Shown: positions 44,659 to 54,480, numbered from the stretch's first letter. The stretch is 64,000 nt of DNA from JACKFE01 sp050248735 (GCA_050248735.1 JBFWRU010000005.1:228260-292259); one strand, 5' to 3'. Notes: a model not told the origin generated them from the letters alone. Translations and numbers: made by a program.

Positions 44659-46383
44659 GTGAATGCATTCGATGACCCGCGTATGAATCGAACCGGGCGA
44701 AAGTCTCCACAGCCTTCTATAGGCAACCCTGGCAATAGTCCGTTGCCTCCTGAGGTCCACCGGCTCTTTCTTGAGGCTGTCGCCCACCATCAGGCCAAAC
44801 GCCTGGCACAGGCCGAAAGTCTTTATAACGATATTCTCGCCCAGTTCCCCTCACATGCGGATACCCTCCACCTTCGAGGGTTGCTAGCCTTCCAGCAGGG
44901 GCAGAACTCCCTGGCCTTGACTTCAATTCAGCTGGCCATCGAGCAGGACTCCAACAAACCTCACTATCACTATAACTTTGGCCTGGCATTAGAAAAGGAA
45001 GGACGGTGGGAAGAATCCATTGCCGCCTATCAGCAGGCTTTATCGGTCAATCCCAATTATGTGGAAGCCTTAGCCAATCTTGGACACGTCTATCGACGGC
45101 AACGACAATGGTCGGAAGCCATCGACACCTTTCAACAGGCCTTGTACCTCAAACCCCGGTCGGCAGACCTGCACAACAATCTTGGCGTGACCTATAAGGA
45201 ACAAGGCGACCTTGATTCCGCCTTGGCTCAGTATCGACAGGCCCTGGAAATTTCATCACAACATGCCGAAGCCCTCAACAATATGGGCGTGGCGCTTCAG
45301 GATCAGGGGAAACTGGCCGAAGCTGCCCAGGCCTTTCAACAAGCGCTGACCATAAAACCCGGATACGCTAATGCCCATTATCATTGGGGACTGGTTCGTC
45401 TTTGGCAAGGTGAAGAGCAAGAGGCCTTAGCCAGTTTTCAGCGTTCGGCAGATTTGACCTTTAACCATGGCCATGGCTTGGCCACGGCCTTTGTCACCAA
45501 GGCCCGAGTGAAACATGACTACGAGCAACTGCACTATCTGGCCCAACACGTTCCCGGTTTGCCCCTGCCCGATAAGTATCAAAGTGCGTTGACAAACCTG
45601 CATCAGCGGTTATCCAAGTCCTCACCGGATTCCATTTTTCTCAAACTCACACCACAAGAACAAAGCTGGATCGCCCCTTCCTTCAATCGGCTTCTGCATA
45701 TCCGCCCAACACCAAGACTGGTGACTCCGGCCATTAACCCAAAACTGGATGTGTCGGTCATTGAAACCCGATACTTCTCCACTAAACCCGAGGCCATGTT
45801 TGTAGACGAATTATTGACGGAGCAGGCCCTTACCGAACTTCGGGCCTTTTGTCTGGAATCCACGATCTGGAAGCGTGACTATCAAAACGGATATATCGGG
45901 ACGTTTCTGGCGAATGGATTTGCGTGTCCCTTGCTCTTGCAGATTGCCGAAGAATTGCGAACCCGTTTCCCTCAAATTTTCCAGCACTATCAACTGCAAC
46001 AAGCCTGGGCGTTTAAACATGACAGCGCCTTGAGAGGCTTGAACATGCATGCCGATGCCGCAGCCGTAAATGTGAATTTCTGGATCACGCCGAACGACGC
46101 CAACCGCAATCCGGAATCAGGAGGACTGGTGGTCTGGGATAAGGAAGCACCCGATGAGTGGGACTTTGCCGCCTATAATGACCAAAAGAACAAACTGAAA
46201 ATTCAAACTTTCCTGGAAGCAAGCGGTGCCAAACCCATCATCATTCCGCACAGGCAAAACCGGGCCGTGATCTTCAATTCCAACCTGTTCCATGAAACCG
46301 ACGTCATCGAATTTCACGACACCTATGAATCTCGCCGCATCAACGTCACTCTCCTCTACGGTCACCGCCAAAAAGCCCGATAA
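44659..46383 (+). CDS. TPR-repeat protein fused to a 2OG-Fe(II) dioxygenase-like domain
   Basis: The 574-residue protein has about six TPRs (residues 35-270; repeated units such as YHYNFGLALEKEGRWEESIAAYQQAL). A C-terminal domain then carries an iron-site-like pattern: HAD in NMHADAAAVNVNFWI (HxD), a later His in NLFHETD and an Arg in SRRINVTL. This matches the double-stranded beta-helix 2-oxoglutarate/Fe(II) oxygenases, often hydroxylating proteins. The TPRs would select the substrate. Start at GTG 44659 (ATG 44683 possible). Substrate unknown. Confidence 0.82.
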   Translation: MNAFDDPRMNRTGRKSPQPSIGNPGNSPLPPEVHRLFLEAVAHHQAKRLAQAESLYNDILAQFPSHADTLHLRGLLAFQQGQNSLALTSIQLAIEQDSNKPHYHYNFGLALEKEGRWEESIAAYQQALSVNPNYVEALANLGHVYRRQRQWSEAIDTFQQALYLKPRSADLHNNLGVTYKEQGDLDSALAQYRQALEISSQHAEALNNMGVALQDQGKLAEAAQAFQQALTIKPGYANAHYHWGLVRLWQGEEQEALASFQRSADLTFNHGHGLATAFVTKARVKHDYEQLHYLAQHVPGLPLPDKYQSALTNLHQRLSKSSPDSIFLKLTPQEQSWIAPSFNRLLHIRPTPRLVTPAINPKLDVSVIETRYFSTKPEAMFVDELLTEQALTELRAFCLESTIWKRDYQNGYIGTFLANGFACPLLLQIAEELRTRFPQIFQHYQLQQAWAFKHDSALRGLNMHADAAAVNVNFWITPNDANRNPESGGLVVWDKEAPDEWDFAAYNDQKNKLKIQTFLEASGAKPIIIPHRQNRAVIFNSNLFHETDVIEFHDTYESRRINVTLLYGHRQKAR

Positions 46384-46522
46384 GTTCTCCAATAAAACTC
46401 CGAGTTTTTTTACTGGGTTGTTTCGGGAGAAGAATACTTGCCAGAAATCCTCAAGATCCAAGATTTCTTTGAATAGAAGGAAGAGTCAAAAAACGTGGCA
46501 TGGAGATGAAAGGGCATGTACT

Positions 46523-47488
46523 CTATAAGGCAAACTCAACCCATAGCGGCAGGTGGTCGGAGATACGAAAGGAAATCGAGGCCCGGCTGAGATTGGTGTC
46601 GGTGTAGACATGTGGTTGGAAATCAAAATTCCCTCCACTGGACACCTCGAGGTCTATAAGGGCTTCCTTACCGGAACGAAACCAGGCAATTTGGTCATAA
46701 AATTTGTCAAACGGATCATCCGGATCATCGAAAACCGTTCTCGGCAAATTTCTCAGTTCATCGGGTATTGTTAATCCCGTCGCGGTAAATGCATCGAATA
46801 ACGGACTGCCTTCCCGGTCAATATTGAAATCGCCCAGACAGAGAAGATTATGGTGAAAGCGGTTGGTTCGCCGGGCCCAATCCCTGAATATGTCGGCAAT
46901 TTCCTTCAGTTCGGATATACGATCGGCCTCCACGTTCCCAAACAGGATATGAAGAGTCACCAGAATAAAGGTCGCATTCCCCCGTTGGAAGCTCACCACA
47001 TACGGGGTGCGCGCAAATTGTTCACGGAGCGAATCTTCCTGAAGCACGTCTAATCGTTCTGGAGGCACCACCAGTTCCCCTGCCATCCCCGAGGGACGCA
47101 CACGGGAACGATGAAAGATAAAGGCCAGACGCTCATTGTTCCCGGCAGCACCGACTGTCACGTCGGTCATCAAGAACCCCCAATCATTTCCCAGAAATTC
47201 CATCGTATCCCGAAGAGCCCGAAGATCCCCCTTGAGTTCCTGAACGGCAATAACATCGAAGCGGGAAAGAATTTCAATGATGGCCCGTAAACCCCGAAGA
47301 TCGCGCTTGGGGCTGTCAGAGCCCGAGGCAGTCCATTTTCGCGTCAGGGAAGCAAACGAACGGATATTCCAGGTGGCAAGAAGCAGATTATTATCTCTCT
47401 TAGCCGGAATATGGCCATCGAGCGCGGAAGATAAGGAAGCCAGATCTCTCTGGACTGCCACCGGCGGTGTATCAAGAATGGTCGGCAT
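46523..47488 (-). CDS. Endonuclease/exonuclease/phosphatase family protein
   Basis: The 321-residue protein has the EEP-fold motifs in order: LATWNIRSF, VIAVQELKG (catalytic Glu), TLHILFG, LGDFNID and ISDHLPLWVEF. Family members cleave phosphodiester bonds in DNA, sugars or lipids, and the substrate cannot be told from sequence. There is no signal peptide. It is convergent with the TPR-dioxygenase gene. Confidence 0.85.
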   Translation of the reverse strand: MPTILDTPPVAVQRDLASLSSALDGHIPAKRDNNLLLATWNIRSFASLTRKWTASGSDSPKRDLRGLRAIIEILSRFDVIAVQELKGDLRALRDTMEFLGNDWGFLMTDVTVGAAGNNERLAFIFHRSRVRPSGMAGELVVPPERLDVLQEDSLREQFARTPYVVSFQRGNATFILVTLHILFGNVEADRISELKEIADIFRDWARRTNRFHHNLLCLGDFNIDREGSPLFDAFTATGLTIPDELRNLPRTVFDDPDDPFDKFYDQIAWFRSGKEALIDLEVSSGGNFDFQPHVYTDTNLSRASISFRISDHLPLWVEFAL

Positions 47489-47762
47489 GGTTATGACCTT
47501 ATGTTCGTGATCAGTTCCTTGTGAAGGCGTGATCCTGAGAAAATTTTCATAATGAACGTAGCTTAGCTTCTCAGGCCCTTGATTATGTCACGCTAGGACT
47601 TTTGTCCAATAAAAGCAATAAGCAGCCTCGGTTGCCCAAAACCTCTCGTGACCATTTTCTCAGGGCATCATTACTGACACGCGACTCACAGAGGAAGTAG
47701 GCTCGCTCCTAGGAAAGCATAGGAAACACGAAGAAGTGAGATATGTGTTAGGCAGAAAACCT

Positions 47763-47838
47763 TGGTGCGCCCGACAGGAGTCGAACCTGTAACCTCTTGA
47801 TCCGTAGTCAAGCGTTCTATCCATTGAACTACGGGCGC
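47763..47838 (-). tRNA. tRNA-Arg (anticodon ACG)
   Basis: On the minus strand: acceptor GCGCCCG/CGGGCGC, discriminator A and encoded CCA (47763-47765). Anticodon stem CTTGA/TCAAG with loop CTACGGA gives anticodon ACG at 47803-47805. The T arm contains GGTTCGACTCC. 76 bases. ACG is normally edited to ICG and reads CGU, CGC and CGA. Confidence 0.96.
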
Positions 47839-47931
47839 GTAGGTGAGGCCTCTTTATACAGACCTGATGGTTTTTCCGTCAACTCGACCAATATACGACC
47901 TAGGGAATGGAGCGTTAGCGCGGGCATGACA

Positions 47932-48200
47932 TCAAAGGTCTGCGAGAAATTCGACGCTGGTGGAAAAATAGGTTGACCGGTTTCATTCTTTATCACCCGA
48001 TAATCGCCATATCGCAGATAAACTGGCCCATCTCTGGCCATCGAGTATGGCCCATGGCTCTCTTGTATGCGGCTGTTAACCGGTTCCCTCTCATCAATCA
48101 TGTCCGGAAACTTTACGTACCACCTGCCATTTCTTTTATCCAGTTGTGTAAGACTTTCCTCCTTGGACTGGTGGTTGATTCTCAAGCGGTTCACGGACAC
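47932..48200 (-). pseudogene. Frameshifted relic of an MltB-like lytic transglycosylase C-terminus
   Basis: The minus-strand frame from 48200 ends in GPVYLRYGDYRVIK, which aligns with GPAYLVYDNYRVIMK of the intact mltB at 49031. One base is missing near 47980-47993. Shifting the frame there continues the homology as RSTYFSTSVEFLADL before a stop at 47932-47934, against RSTYFATSVGLLADALM in mltB. The shared nucleotides include near-identical stretches. Only about 90 C-terminal residues remain; the catalytic glutamate region is absent. It lies directly upstream of the tRNA-Arg gene. Confidence 0.75.
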
Positions 48201-48494
48201 TGACCTCCGGGGCCTGCACCAGCGTATGTTAGGTTGATATGCAAGAAACCCTCTTCCCTACATCCGGTCACACTCACGAAAGAGCATCAATTCGCGCCGT
48301 AACCCCCAAGATCCCGATGGACAATCCTGTGCAAGCCCCAATTCACGAAGAATGTACGCATTGGAAAATTAGTAAAATAGTTTACACATATAACACTAGG
48401 CCTATCGGGGAATTGCCTGGACCAGCCGTAAGGGATTCACTATGACGATACAACCATTCCATCCTATTCATCTCCCAACTTGGAGGTAGGCTTG

Positions 48495-48848
48495 ATGCTT
48501 CAAGTTCGCGAACAAATTGATCATCACACCACTGTTTTGGCACTCACCGGGAAAGTTGACCGTCAATCAACCATCGGGGTCGAGGCACTGATACTGGGAT
48601 CCAGGGAATTGGGATTCCAGCATGTCATCCTAGACTTCTCCGGTGTCATCGCCATTGATTCCGTCGGCCTCGGCCAATTGTTTCTCTGGTATCACAAAAT
48701 GAAACCCCATCACCTTCGGTTAAGCATTGTCAGTCCCTCGTCTTACATTCGAGATGTGCTGGAACTGAGCCACATTCCAGATATTGTTCCAATCTATGCT
48801 TCGGAGCAGGAGGCGATGAGACAAGAACATCCTGGGCTGAGGTCTTAG
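48495..48848 (+). CDS. STAS-domain protein (anti-anti-sigma-like), second copy
   Basis: A 117-residue single STAS domain with the serine segment VIAIDSVGLGQLF and the tail YIRDVLELSHIPDIVPIYASEQEA, which aligns closely with the tail of the STAS protein at 41994. The ribosome binding site TGGAGG is well placed before ATG 48495. It is likely a phospho-switch protein. No kinase or phosphatase partner gene is adjacent. Confidence 0.83.
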   Translation: MLQVREQIDHHTTVLALTGKVDRQSTIGVEALILGSRELGFQHVILDFSGVIAIDSVGLGQLFLWYHKMKPHHLRLSIVSPSSYIRDVLELSHIPDIVPIYASEQEAMRQEHPGLRS

Positions 48849-49030
48849 GAATCTCGCTCCAGCATCGGCACACCGTTCCTTCGTCCAACGCCACCAGTCT
48901 CTACAGACCCTAAAGCCGGCTCATTTGCCATAAGTTACAAGCCATGGCCCCTGACAAAGGATACCGGCGTTATGACCATGTTAGGAACACAGAGAAAAGG
49001 CAAGATTAAGAAGGGAAGGAGAGGAGGACG

Positions 49031-49987
49031 TCACATCAAGGCATCGGCAAGAAGGCCGACGCTGGTAGCAAAATAAGTAGACCGATTCCATTTCATGATC
49101 ACCCGATAATTGTCATACACCAAATAAGCGGGCCCTCCCTGACCATCAGGCAAGACAATGGCTCCCTGCATGCTACTGATGGGAAGGTCAGCCCCATCAA
49201 GGGTACGAACACCCAGCCTTTGCCAATACTGCAGGGATTTGGATCGGGTAAGCGTGGCCTGACGGGCATCAAATCCTGCCGGGAGTATGACCCTCCGGCC
49301 CCATCGTTCATTTTTCTGCCAACCGGATTGGGCTAAATAATTGGCGGTCGAGCCAAACACATCGGCTCGGGTGTTCCAGATATCCTTTCGTCCGTCCCCA
49401 GTTTCATCGACGGCAAATCGCAAGAAGCTTGAGGGCATAAATTGACATTGCCCCATGGCCCCGGCCCAGGAGCCCGTCATGTCCGTCAAGGCAATATGAC
49501 CCTCCTTAAGAATGTGCAAGGCCTTTAGCAATTCCTGGCGAAAATAATCGCTACGACGCCCGTCATAGGCCAGTGTGGCCAGCGCTTCCACCACTCCAAA
49601 ACTTCCGGTTAATCGACCGTAATGGGTCTCAATGCCCCACAGGGCGACCAGATACCGTGCCGGCACGCCATACTTTGTGGCGACAGATTCCAATACCTCC
49701 CGATGCTCGGCCAAGAGCATTCGCCCACGGCGAACTCGATCTTCCGACACAATTTTTTCTTGATACTCCACAAAGGTCATGGTGGATTCTGGCTGACGCC
49801 GATCCAGCTCCAACACGCGCGGCAGAGGCTCCACACCTTCGAACGCCTGCTCCAGCAAGGCATCGGCAATACCTTGGGCCCGCGCATCGGCTTTGAACTC
49901 CAACAGCCAATGCCCAAACCCAGGGTCGGCCTGTACCGACGCACTGCACAGCAACCCCAACGTCAGACTCAGGAGAAAAATGATCAT
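49031..49987 (-). CDS. mltB: Membrane-bound lytic murein transglycosylase (MltB/SLT_2 family)
   Basis: Cleaves the glycan strands of peptidoglycan to allow wall turnover. The 318-residue protein (start ATG 49987) has a signal peptide (MIIFLLSLTLGLLCSASVQA) and the SLT_2 core with catalytic E120 in GIETHYG and GQCQFMPSSF. There is no C-terminal peptidoglycan-binding domain, so it ends after the catalytic domain. A related broken copy lies about 1 kb away at 47932-48200. Confidence 0.88.
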   Translation of the reverse strand: MIIFLLSLTLGLLCSASVQADPGFGHWLLEFKADARAQGIADALLEQAFEGVEPLPRVLELDRRQPESTMTFVEYQEKIVSEDRVRRGRMLLAEHREVLESVATKYGVPARYLVALWGIETHYGRLTGSFGVVEALATLAYDGRRSDYFRQELLKALHILKEGHIALTDMTGSWAGAMGQCQFMPSSFLRFAVDETGDGRKDIWNTRADVFGSTANYLAQSGWQKNERWGRRVILPAGFDARQATLTRSKSLQYWQRLGVRTLDGADLPISSMQGAIVLPDGQGGPAYLVYDNYRVIMKWNRSTYFATSVGLLADALM

Positions 49988-50105
49988 CTTGATGTTGTAC
50001 CGTAAATCCGACCTTAGCAACAGAGGGCAATTCAATGAGTTTCTGACCATAAGGGATAATAGGAGAGAGTCAACAACAAATGGAAATGACGGGATGAAAG
50101 AAAAC

Positions 50106-51038
50106 TTAGGCTGGGGCCGTTGCGGTAGCGGTTACTTCTAATAGATCCAGAACCTTTTTGATTTCCTCGGGTCGCCCTAAACTCATCTGGAAAAAGTTCG
50201 ACATATCGGGAATACCTTCGGCGATCTGCTTACCGACTTCCACCAGCCCGCCTGGATCGATCTGGAGAAATTCCTGGGCCTTCTGTATCGCTTCCCGAAC
50301 GGCTACTTCGGAGTCCGGGAAACACCACATGTCAGCCAAACGACCCGACAGGGCCACACACATCACGGTCAGTCGGCCTCCTTCATCCGTGGCTTTCGCC
50401 AGTGACGGATCGTGGCTGCCTCGGAGGGCTTCGCGTAAGATTTCCGGCAGCTCCCAGGTTTCCGATAACCAGGCTCCGATTTCGCAATGATCGGTCTTCC
50501 AACGGCCTTGTTCTAAGGACGCCAATTCCATATGGCTTTGCTCGGACTTTTTATACAGCAATCCATATTCGTTGCCGAAGGCTTCGCTCATGACCAAAAT
50601 ACCGATGTCCTGAAGCAGGCCGGCCAAAAAAATCTCTTCTTCGTTGACCATCCGTACCCGTTTAGCCAAGATTTTTGAGGATAAACTGGCCAGAATACAT
50701 CGATGCCAGAAATGCGTGTGGTCAAACGCTCCGCCGCCTTTTTTTCGCAAATCGCGGTACAGGGAAAAACAAAACGCCAATGTGGCAATGGAATTCATCC
50801 CCATTAAGGTGACAGCCTGCGTAACAGTAGCCACTTTATGACGGCTGCCGCCATAAAAACTGGAGTTGGCCACATTCAGCAATTTAGCCACAAAAGACGG
50901 ATCTTTACTGATGACGTCCCCGACTTTTTTGGCATCGGCTTTTTCATCACGGCACATTTGGAGCACTTGCAAGGGCAGAGCGGGAATGGCCGGGAGAGTT
51001 TTACAGTTTTTTATGCGCTGGAGGATTTGGGGATCCAT
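50106..51038 (-). CDS. HDOD-domain signalling protein
   Basis: The 310-residue protein is built mostly of an HDOD domain (about residues 10-220; NCKTLPAIPALPLQVLQMC, MGMNSIATLAFCFSLYR, GLLQDIGILVMSEAFG). HDOD proteins resemble HD hydrolases but usually lack the full metal site, and act in signal relay and cell-cycle or chemotaxis control. It is the only HDOD protein in the window, lying near the STAS and PilZ genes. Confidence 0.84.
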   Translation of the reverse strand: MDPQILQRIKNCKTLPAIPALPLQVLQMCRDEKADAKKVGDVISKDPSFVAKLLNVANSSFYGGSRHKVATVTQAVTLMGMNSIATLAFCFSLYRDLRKKGGGAFDHTHFWHRCILASLSSKILAKRVRMVNEEEIFLAGLLQDIGILVMSEAFGNEYGLLYKKSEQSHMELASLEQGRWKTDHCEIGAWLSETWELPEILREALRGSHDPSLAKATDEGGRLTVMCVALSGRLADMWCFPDSEVAVREAIQKAQEFLQIDPGGLVEVGKQIAEGIPDMSNFFQMSLGRPEEIKKVLDLLEVTATATAPA

Positions 51039-51353
51039 AGGTTCTCAACAATGTGGTCGTGTGGTTGGTCTGGGACTGGCCAGTTCAAAAACCGATGATG
51101 GGACTTGGACAATGTGGTCCCGTCTCTACCACTAAAAAACCATAAGCTTACTGCCATTCTATCGGATAATGGACACCCAACTTGAGACAAATGCGACGCT
51201 ATATTACGTACTTATATTTAACGAACCTCTTATCTTCACTTTCTCTGACTATCAGCCATGAAAAATGAGATAGATCGAGCGGATTAGCCTAACTCAGACA
51301 AGATGGAAGGGAACAGGCAGCAGGCGAAAGGGGGAAAATAAAAATGGAACAGG
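51039..51353. other. Gene-free stretch between miaB and the HDOD gene
   Basis: These 315 bases hold no plausible gene. AT-rich parts near 51185-51240 could contain the HDOD promoter, but no convincing -35/-10 pair, terminator or repeat is visible. Confidence 0.5.
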
Positions 51354-52757
51354 CTAGGATCTTGGGCCTGATGAAACAAGGTGCCCGAACACCGTAGAGG
51401 CAGAGGCATCATCCACGATGACCGAGACGAGCGACCCAACCGGACAGGGCGTTTCGGACTGATCCCACACCACCGTCACATTGGCTTCACTATGTCCCAT
51501 CAATTGGGACTCGGATTTTTTTGAATGTCCTTCCACCAAAACCTCAATCGACTGCCCGGTCAAAGAACGATTTTTCTTCGCTGATACCTGTTTCTGCCAT
51601 TCGACAAGCTGATTGGCCCGCTGCCCTTTGACCTGGTCCGGCACATCATCAAGATATTTACGGGCGGCAATGGTGTGTTTCCGCTCAGAATATTTAAAGA
51701 CAAAGGCGGCTTGAAATTCCACTGTCCGCATCACCTGCATGGTATCATGAAATTCCTCCTCAGTCTCGCCACAAAACCCGCAAATGATATCGGTGGTTAA
51801 GGTGATCGGTCCGGTCTGCTGAATGACTTCGACAAGAGCGAGATAGTCCGCTTGGGTATAACACCGTCCCATCCGTTCCAACATGCGATCATTGCCCGAT
51901 TGAAGTGGCAGATGAATGTGCCGGCAAATATGAGGATGTTGGGCGACGGCTTCGATGAGTGCCGGAGGAAAATCTTTGGGGTGAGGTGACATGAAGCGGA
52001 CACGCTGGATGCCATTGATATCGGCTACACTTACCAATAACTTGGCGAAATCCCACCGGTCATAACGATAAGAATTCACATTTTGCCCCAGCAGGGTGAT
52101 TTGCCTGACCCCTTGATCGGCAAGCCGTCTGGCTTCTTCGAGAATCCCTTTGGGATCACGCGAACGCTCCCGCCCTCGCGTATAGGGCACCACGCAGAAG
52201 GAACAAAAATTATCACACCCACGCATGACCGCAATCCACCCATTAATGCCCTCGGCTCGATCAGGAACGATATCGTCATACGTCTCGGATTCGGAAAGAT
52301 CCACCGCCACGCCACGCTTGTGCGATTCCAGCGCATCAGTCAGCAGATCAGGAAGTCGACGGTACCCATCCGGACCGACCAGCACATCAATGAACGGACG
52401 CTCTTCCAATAAATCCTTCTTCAAGTTTTGCGCCATGCAGCCCAACACCCCAATCACCACGCCCCGCTCCTGTTTGGCCCGTTTAAATTCGGCCAGATGC
52501 CCGTAGAGTCGATTATGGGCATTTTCACGAATTGCGCAAGTATTGAATAAGACCACATCCGCTTTCTCGCCGTGAGCGGTAAATTGAAACCCCCGCTCTT
52601 TGAGTAGGGCACGAAGCAGTTCGGTATCATACTCATTCATTTGACAGCCAAAAGTCTCGATATATACCTGAGGACCCTGCGCGGGGGATGAGAGGGGCAG
52701 AACGGCACTCGGCCGCTTGTTGAGAGAAATGGGTATCACTAGTTGAGAAGAACTCAT
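51354..52757 (-). CDS. miaB: tRNA-2-methylthio-N6-dimethylallyladenosine synthase
   Basis: A radical SAM methylthiotransferase that modifies A37 of tRNAs reading UNN codons. The 467-residue protein has the N-terminal UPF0004 cluster cysteines (ETFGCQMNEYD, NTCAIRENA, LGCMAQ), the radical SAM motif CDNFCSFCVVPYTRGRERSR and a C-terminal TRAM domain. It follows mtaB by 17 bases, so two related tRNA methylthiotransferases share one operon. Confidence 0.95.
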   Translation of the reverse strand: MSSSQLVIPISLNKRPSAVLPLSSPAQGPQVYIETFGCQMNEYDTELLRALLKERGFQFTAHGEKADVVLFNTCAIRENAHNRLYGHLAEFKRAKQERGVVIGVLGCMAQNLKKDLLEERPFIDVLVGPDGYRRLPDLLTDALESHKRGVAVDLSESETYDDIVPDRAEGINGWIAVMRGCDNFCSFCVVPYTRGRERSRDPKGILEEARRLADQGVRQITLLGQNVNSYRYDRWDFAKLLVSVADINGIQRVRFMSPHPKDFPPALIEAVAQHPHICRHIHLPLQSGNDRMLERMGRCYTQADYLALVEVIQQTGPITLTTDIICGFCGETEEEFHDTMQVMRTVEFQAAFVFKYSERKHTIAARKYLDDVPDQVKGQRANQLVEWQKQVSAKKNRSLTGQSIEVLVEGHSKKSESQLMGHSEANVTVVWDQSETPCPVGSLVSVIVDDASASTVFGHLVSSGPRS

Positions 52758-52774
52758 GCGGAATCTTTCGGATG

Positions 52775-54154
52775 TCAGGAAATACTCACAAGCGGTACTG
52801 TACCAGAGATGACGGGTTGTGAGGGGTTATATTGAGCTGAATGTTGAAGCAATCCCACCACACGGTCGGCCATGACACCGGTTATGACGACTGGAAGCCA
52901 TTGGTTGGAGAGTGAGCGAGTGGAGCGAACCGACACCCGGATGTAATGGTCGGTGAGTCCCGTCCAATAGCCCCATTTTTCTTCCGACTCAAACAACACC
53001 GATACCTCCTGCCCCAGAAATCGCTGGTCAAAGGCCTGCCGCTTCAAGGCTGACAATTGATGAAGCTCACGACTCCGGTTTTTTATCACCGATGCCGAAA
53101 CCGCGTTCGGGAGCCGAAGGGAGGCCGTGCCGGGCCTCGGTGAGTAGCTGAACACATGCACATAGGCAAAGGGGAGTTCCTCCACAACCCGATAGGTATG
53201 CTGAAATTCCCGGATTCCTTCGCCGGGAAATCCCACCATGATATCCGTTCCGAAGCACAGACCCGGAATATGCTCCACCGCCTGTTCCATCCACCGGCGA
53301 TACTCTTTCATCGTATATCGGCGATTCATGGCCCGCAGGATTCCATCATCCCCGCTTTGCAGGGGCACATGCAGATGGCGGCACAATTTCTTGGAAATGG
53401 CCATATGATCCAGCAGTGAATCGGGAATTGTGGTGGGTTCAATGGAGGAAATCCGGATCCGGTCCAAGCCTTCGATGGCTTCCAGATCCCGGATAAGCCC
53501 GAGCAAATCCCGCCCCCGATCCTCATATTGACCAATATTGACACCGGTCAGGACCAGTTCCCGATGTCCACGTGCCACCAGGGCTTCAGCCTCGCGAACC
53601 GCATCTTCCCGCACCCGGCTTCGTTCCCGCCCACGCGCAAAGGGAATCAGACAAAAGGCACACATAAACTGACAACCATCCTGAATTTTCAAATTGGCGC
53701 GAGTGGTGGTGTATTCCCCTACCCCATCCAACAGGAAATTCTCCGGATCAATCCGGCCATGTTGCACCAAGGGGATTGATTGCTTTGCGAGCGGGGATTC
53801 CGTGGGCAGAATGTCCGGAAGCTGCATTTTAAATTGATTGCCCACAATCAGATCGATGCCTTCCACCTGACGTAACGCATGTAATCCGGTTTGGGCAAAA
53901 CACCCGGTCACCGCCACAAAGGCCTGAGGGGAATGCCGAAGCACCTGGCGCACCACACGCCGACAATCAGACTCTGCCCCTTCGGTCACCGTACAGGAAT
54001 TCACAACCAGAAGATCCGTCTCCTGGCCATAGGCCACGGGGATGAACCCCTTCTTCCGAAACCCATCCTGGAGAAGGGAAGTTTCCGCTTGATTCAACCG
54101 GCATCCTACCGTATAAAACGAGACACGGGGAATATCCAATGGCTTGGCAATCAT
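52775..54154 (-). CDS. mtaB: tRNA threonylcarbamoyladenosine methylthiotransferase MtaB
   Basis: Adds the 2-methylthio group to t6A37 of tRNA-Lys-type tRNAs. About 459 residues with the N-terminal cysteines (VGCRLNQAE, NSCTVTEGAE, TGCFAQ), the radical SAM motif CQFMCAFCLIPFARGRERSR and a C-terminal TRAM-like region. The GCRLNQAE/NSCTVT pattern favours MtaB over MiaB. Start at ATG 54154; the frame is open to 54193. miaB follows. Confidence 0.9.
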   Translation of the reverse strand: MIAKPLDIPRVSFYTVGCRLNQAETSLLQDGFRKKGFIPVAYGQETDLLVVNSCTVTEGAESDCRRVVRQVLRHSPQAFVAVTGCFAQTGLHALRQVEGIDLIVGNQFKMQLPDILPTESPLAKQSIPLVQHGRIDPENFLLDGVGEYTTTRANLKIQDGCQFMCAFCLIPFARGRERSRVREDAVREAEALVARGHRELVLTGVNIGQYEDRGRDLLGLIRDLEAIEGLDRIRISSIEPTTIPDSLLDHMAISKKLCRHLHVPLQSGDDGILRAMNRRYTMKEYRRWMEQAVEHIPGLCFGTDIMVGFPGEGIREFQHTYRVVEELPFAYVHVFSYSPRPGTASLRLPNAVSASVIKNRSRELHQLSALKRQAFDQRFLGQEVSVLFESEEKWGYWTGLTDHYIRVSVRSTRSLSNQWLPVVITGVMADRVVGLLQHSAQYNPSQPVISGTVPLVSIS

Positions 54155-54165
54155 ATGGAAAAGGA

Positions 54166-54480
54166 TTATAAAGAAGCCCTTTCCGGACAACAAGGCAGCC
54201 TCTGATCCACGGTTTCCCTATTCCTGAGGCCGTGATAGTATTTTTTAATCATCTTGGGCAGGCTTCGGCGCGTGCACATTTCGACTGAATAGACCAGTCC
54301 GAACAGTTTTTCGCCTCCACTGACTACCGTGACTTTTCTCCCAATGTCTGAGCTTTTCGGCATTCGCTTGTACCGGCCTGGACAGTCAGCGTGCATCAGA
54401 ACCCACCTGAGACCTCCCATTAGCTTCACCTGGCGCACCACCGTAGATCCGTGCCTTCTGTTTTGGGGAGACACCGCCAC
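54166..54480 (-). CDS. Possible small protein upstream of mtaB, unrecognised
   Basis: An open minus-strand frame of 104 codons (GTG at 54480) fills most of the 381-base space between mtaB and the potassium-channel gene. It ends 11 bases before the mtaB start. It is basic (KRMPKSSDIGRKVTVVSGG) and I recognise no family. A plausible ribosome binding site is missing. It may be a real short gene, a decayed one, or chance. Confidence 0.3.
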   Translation of the reverse strand: MAVSPQNRRHGSTVVRQVKLMGGLRWVLMHADCPGRYKRMPKSSDIGRKVTVVSGGEKLFGLVYSVEMCTRRSLPKMIKKYYHGLRNRETVDQRLPCCPERASL

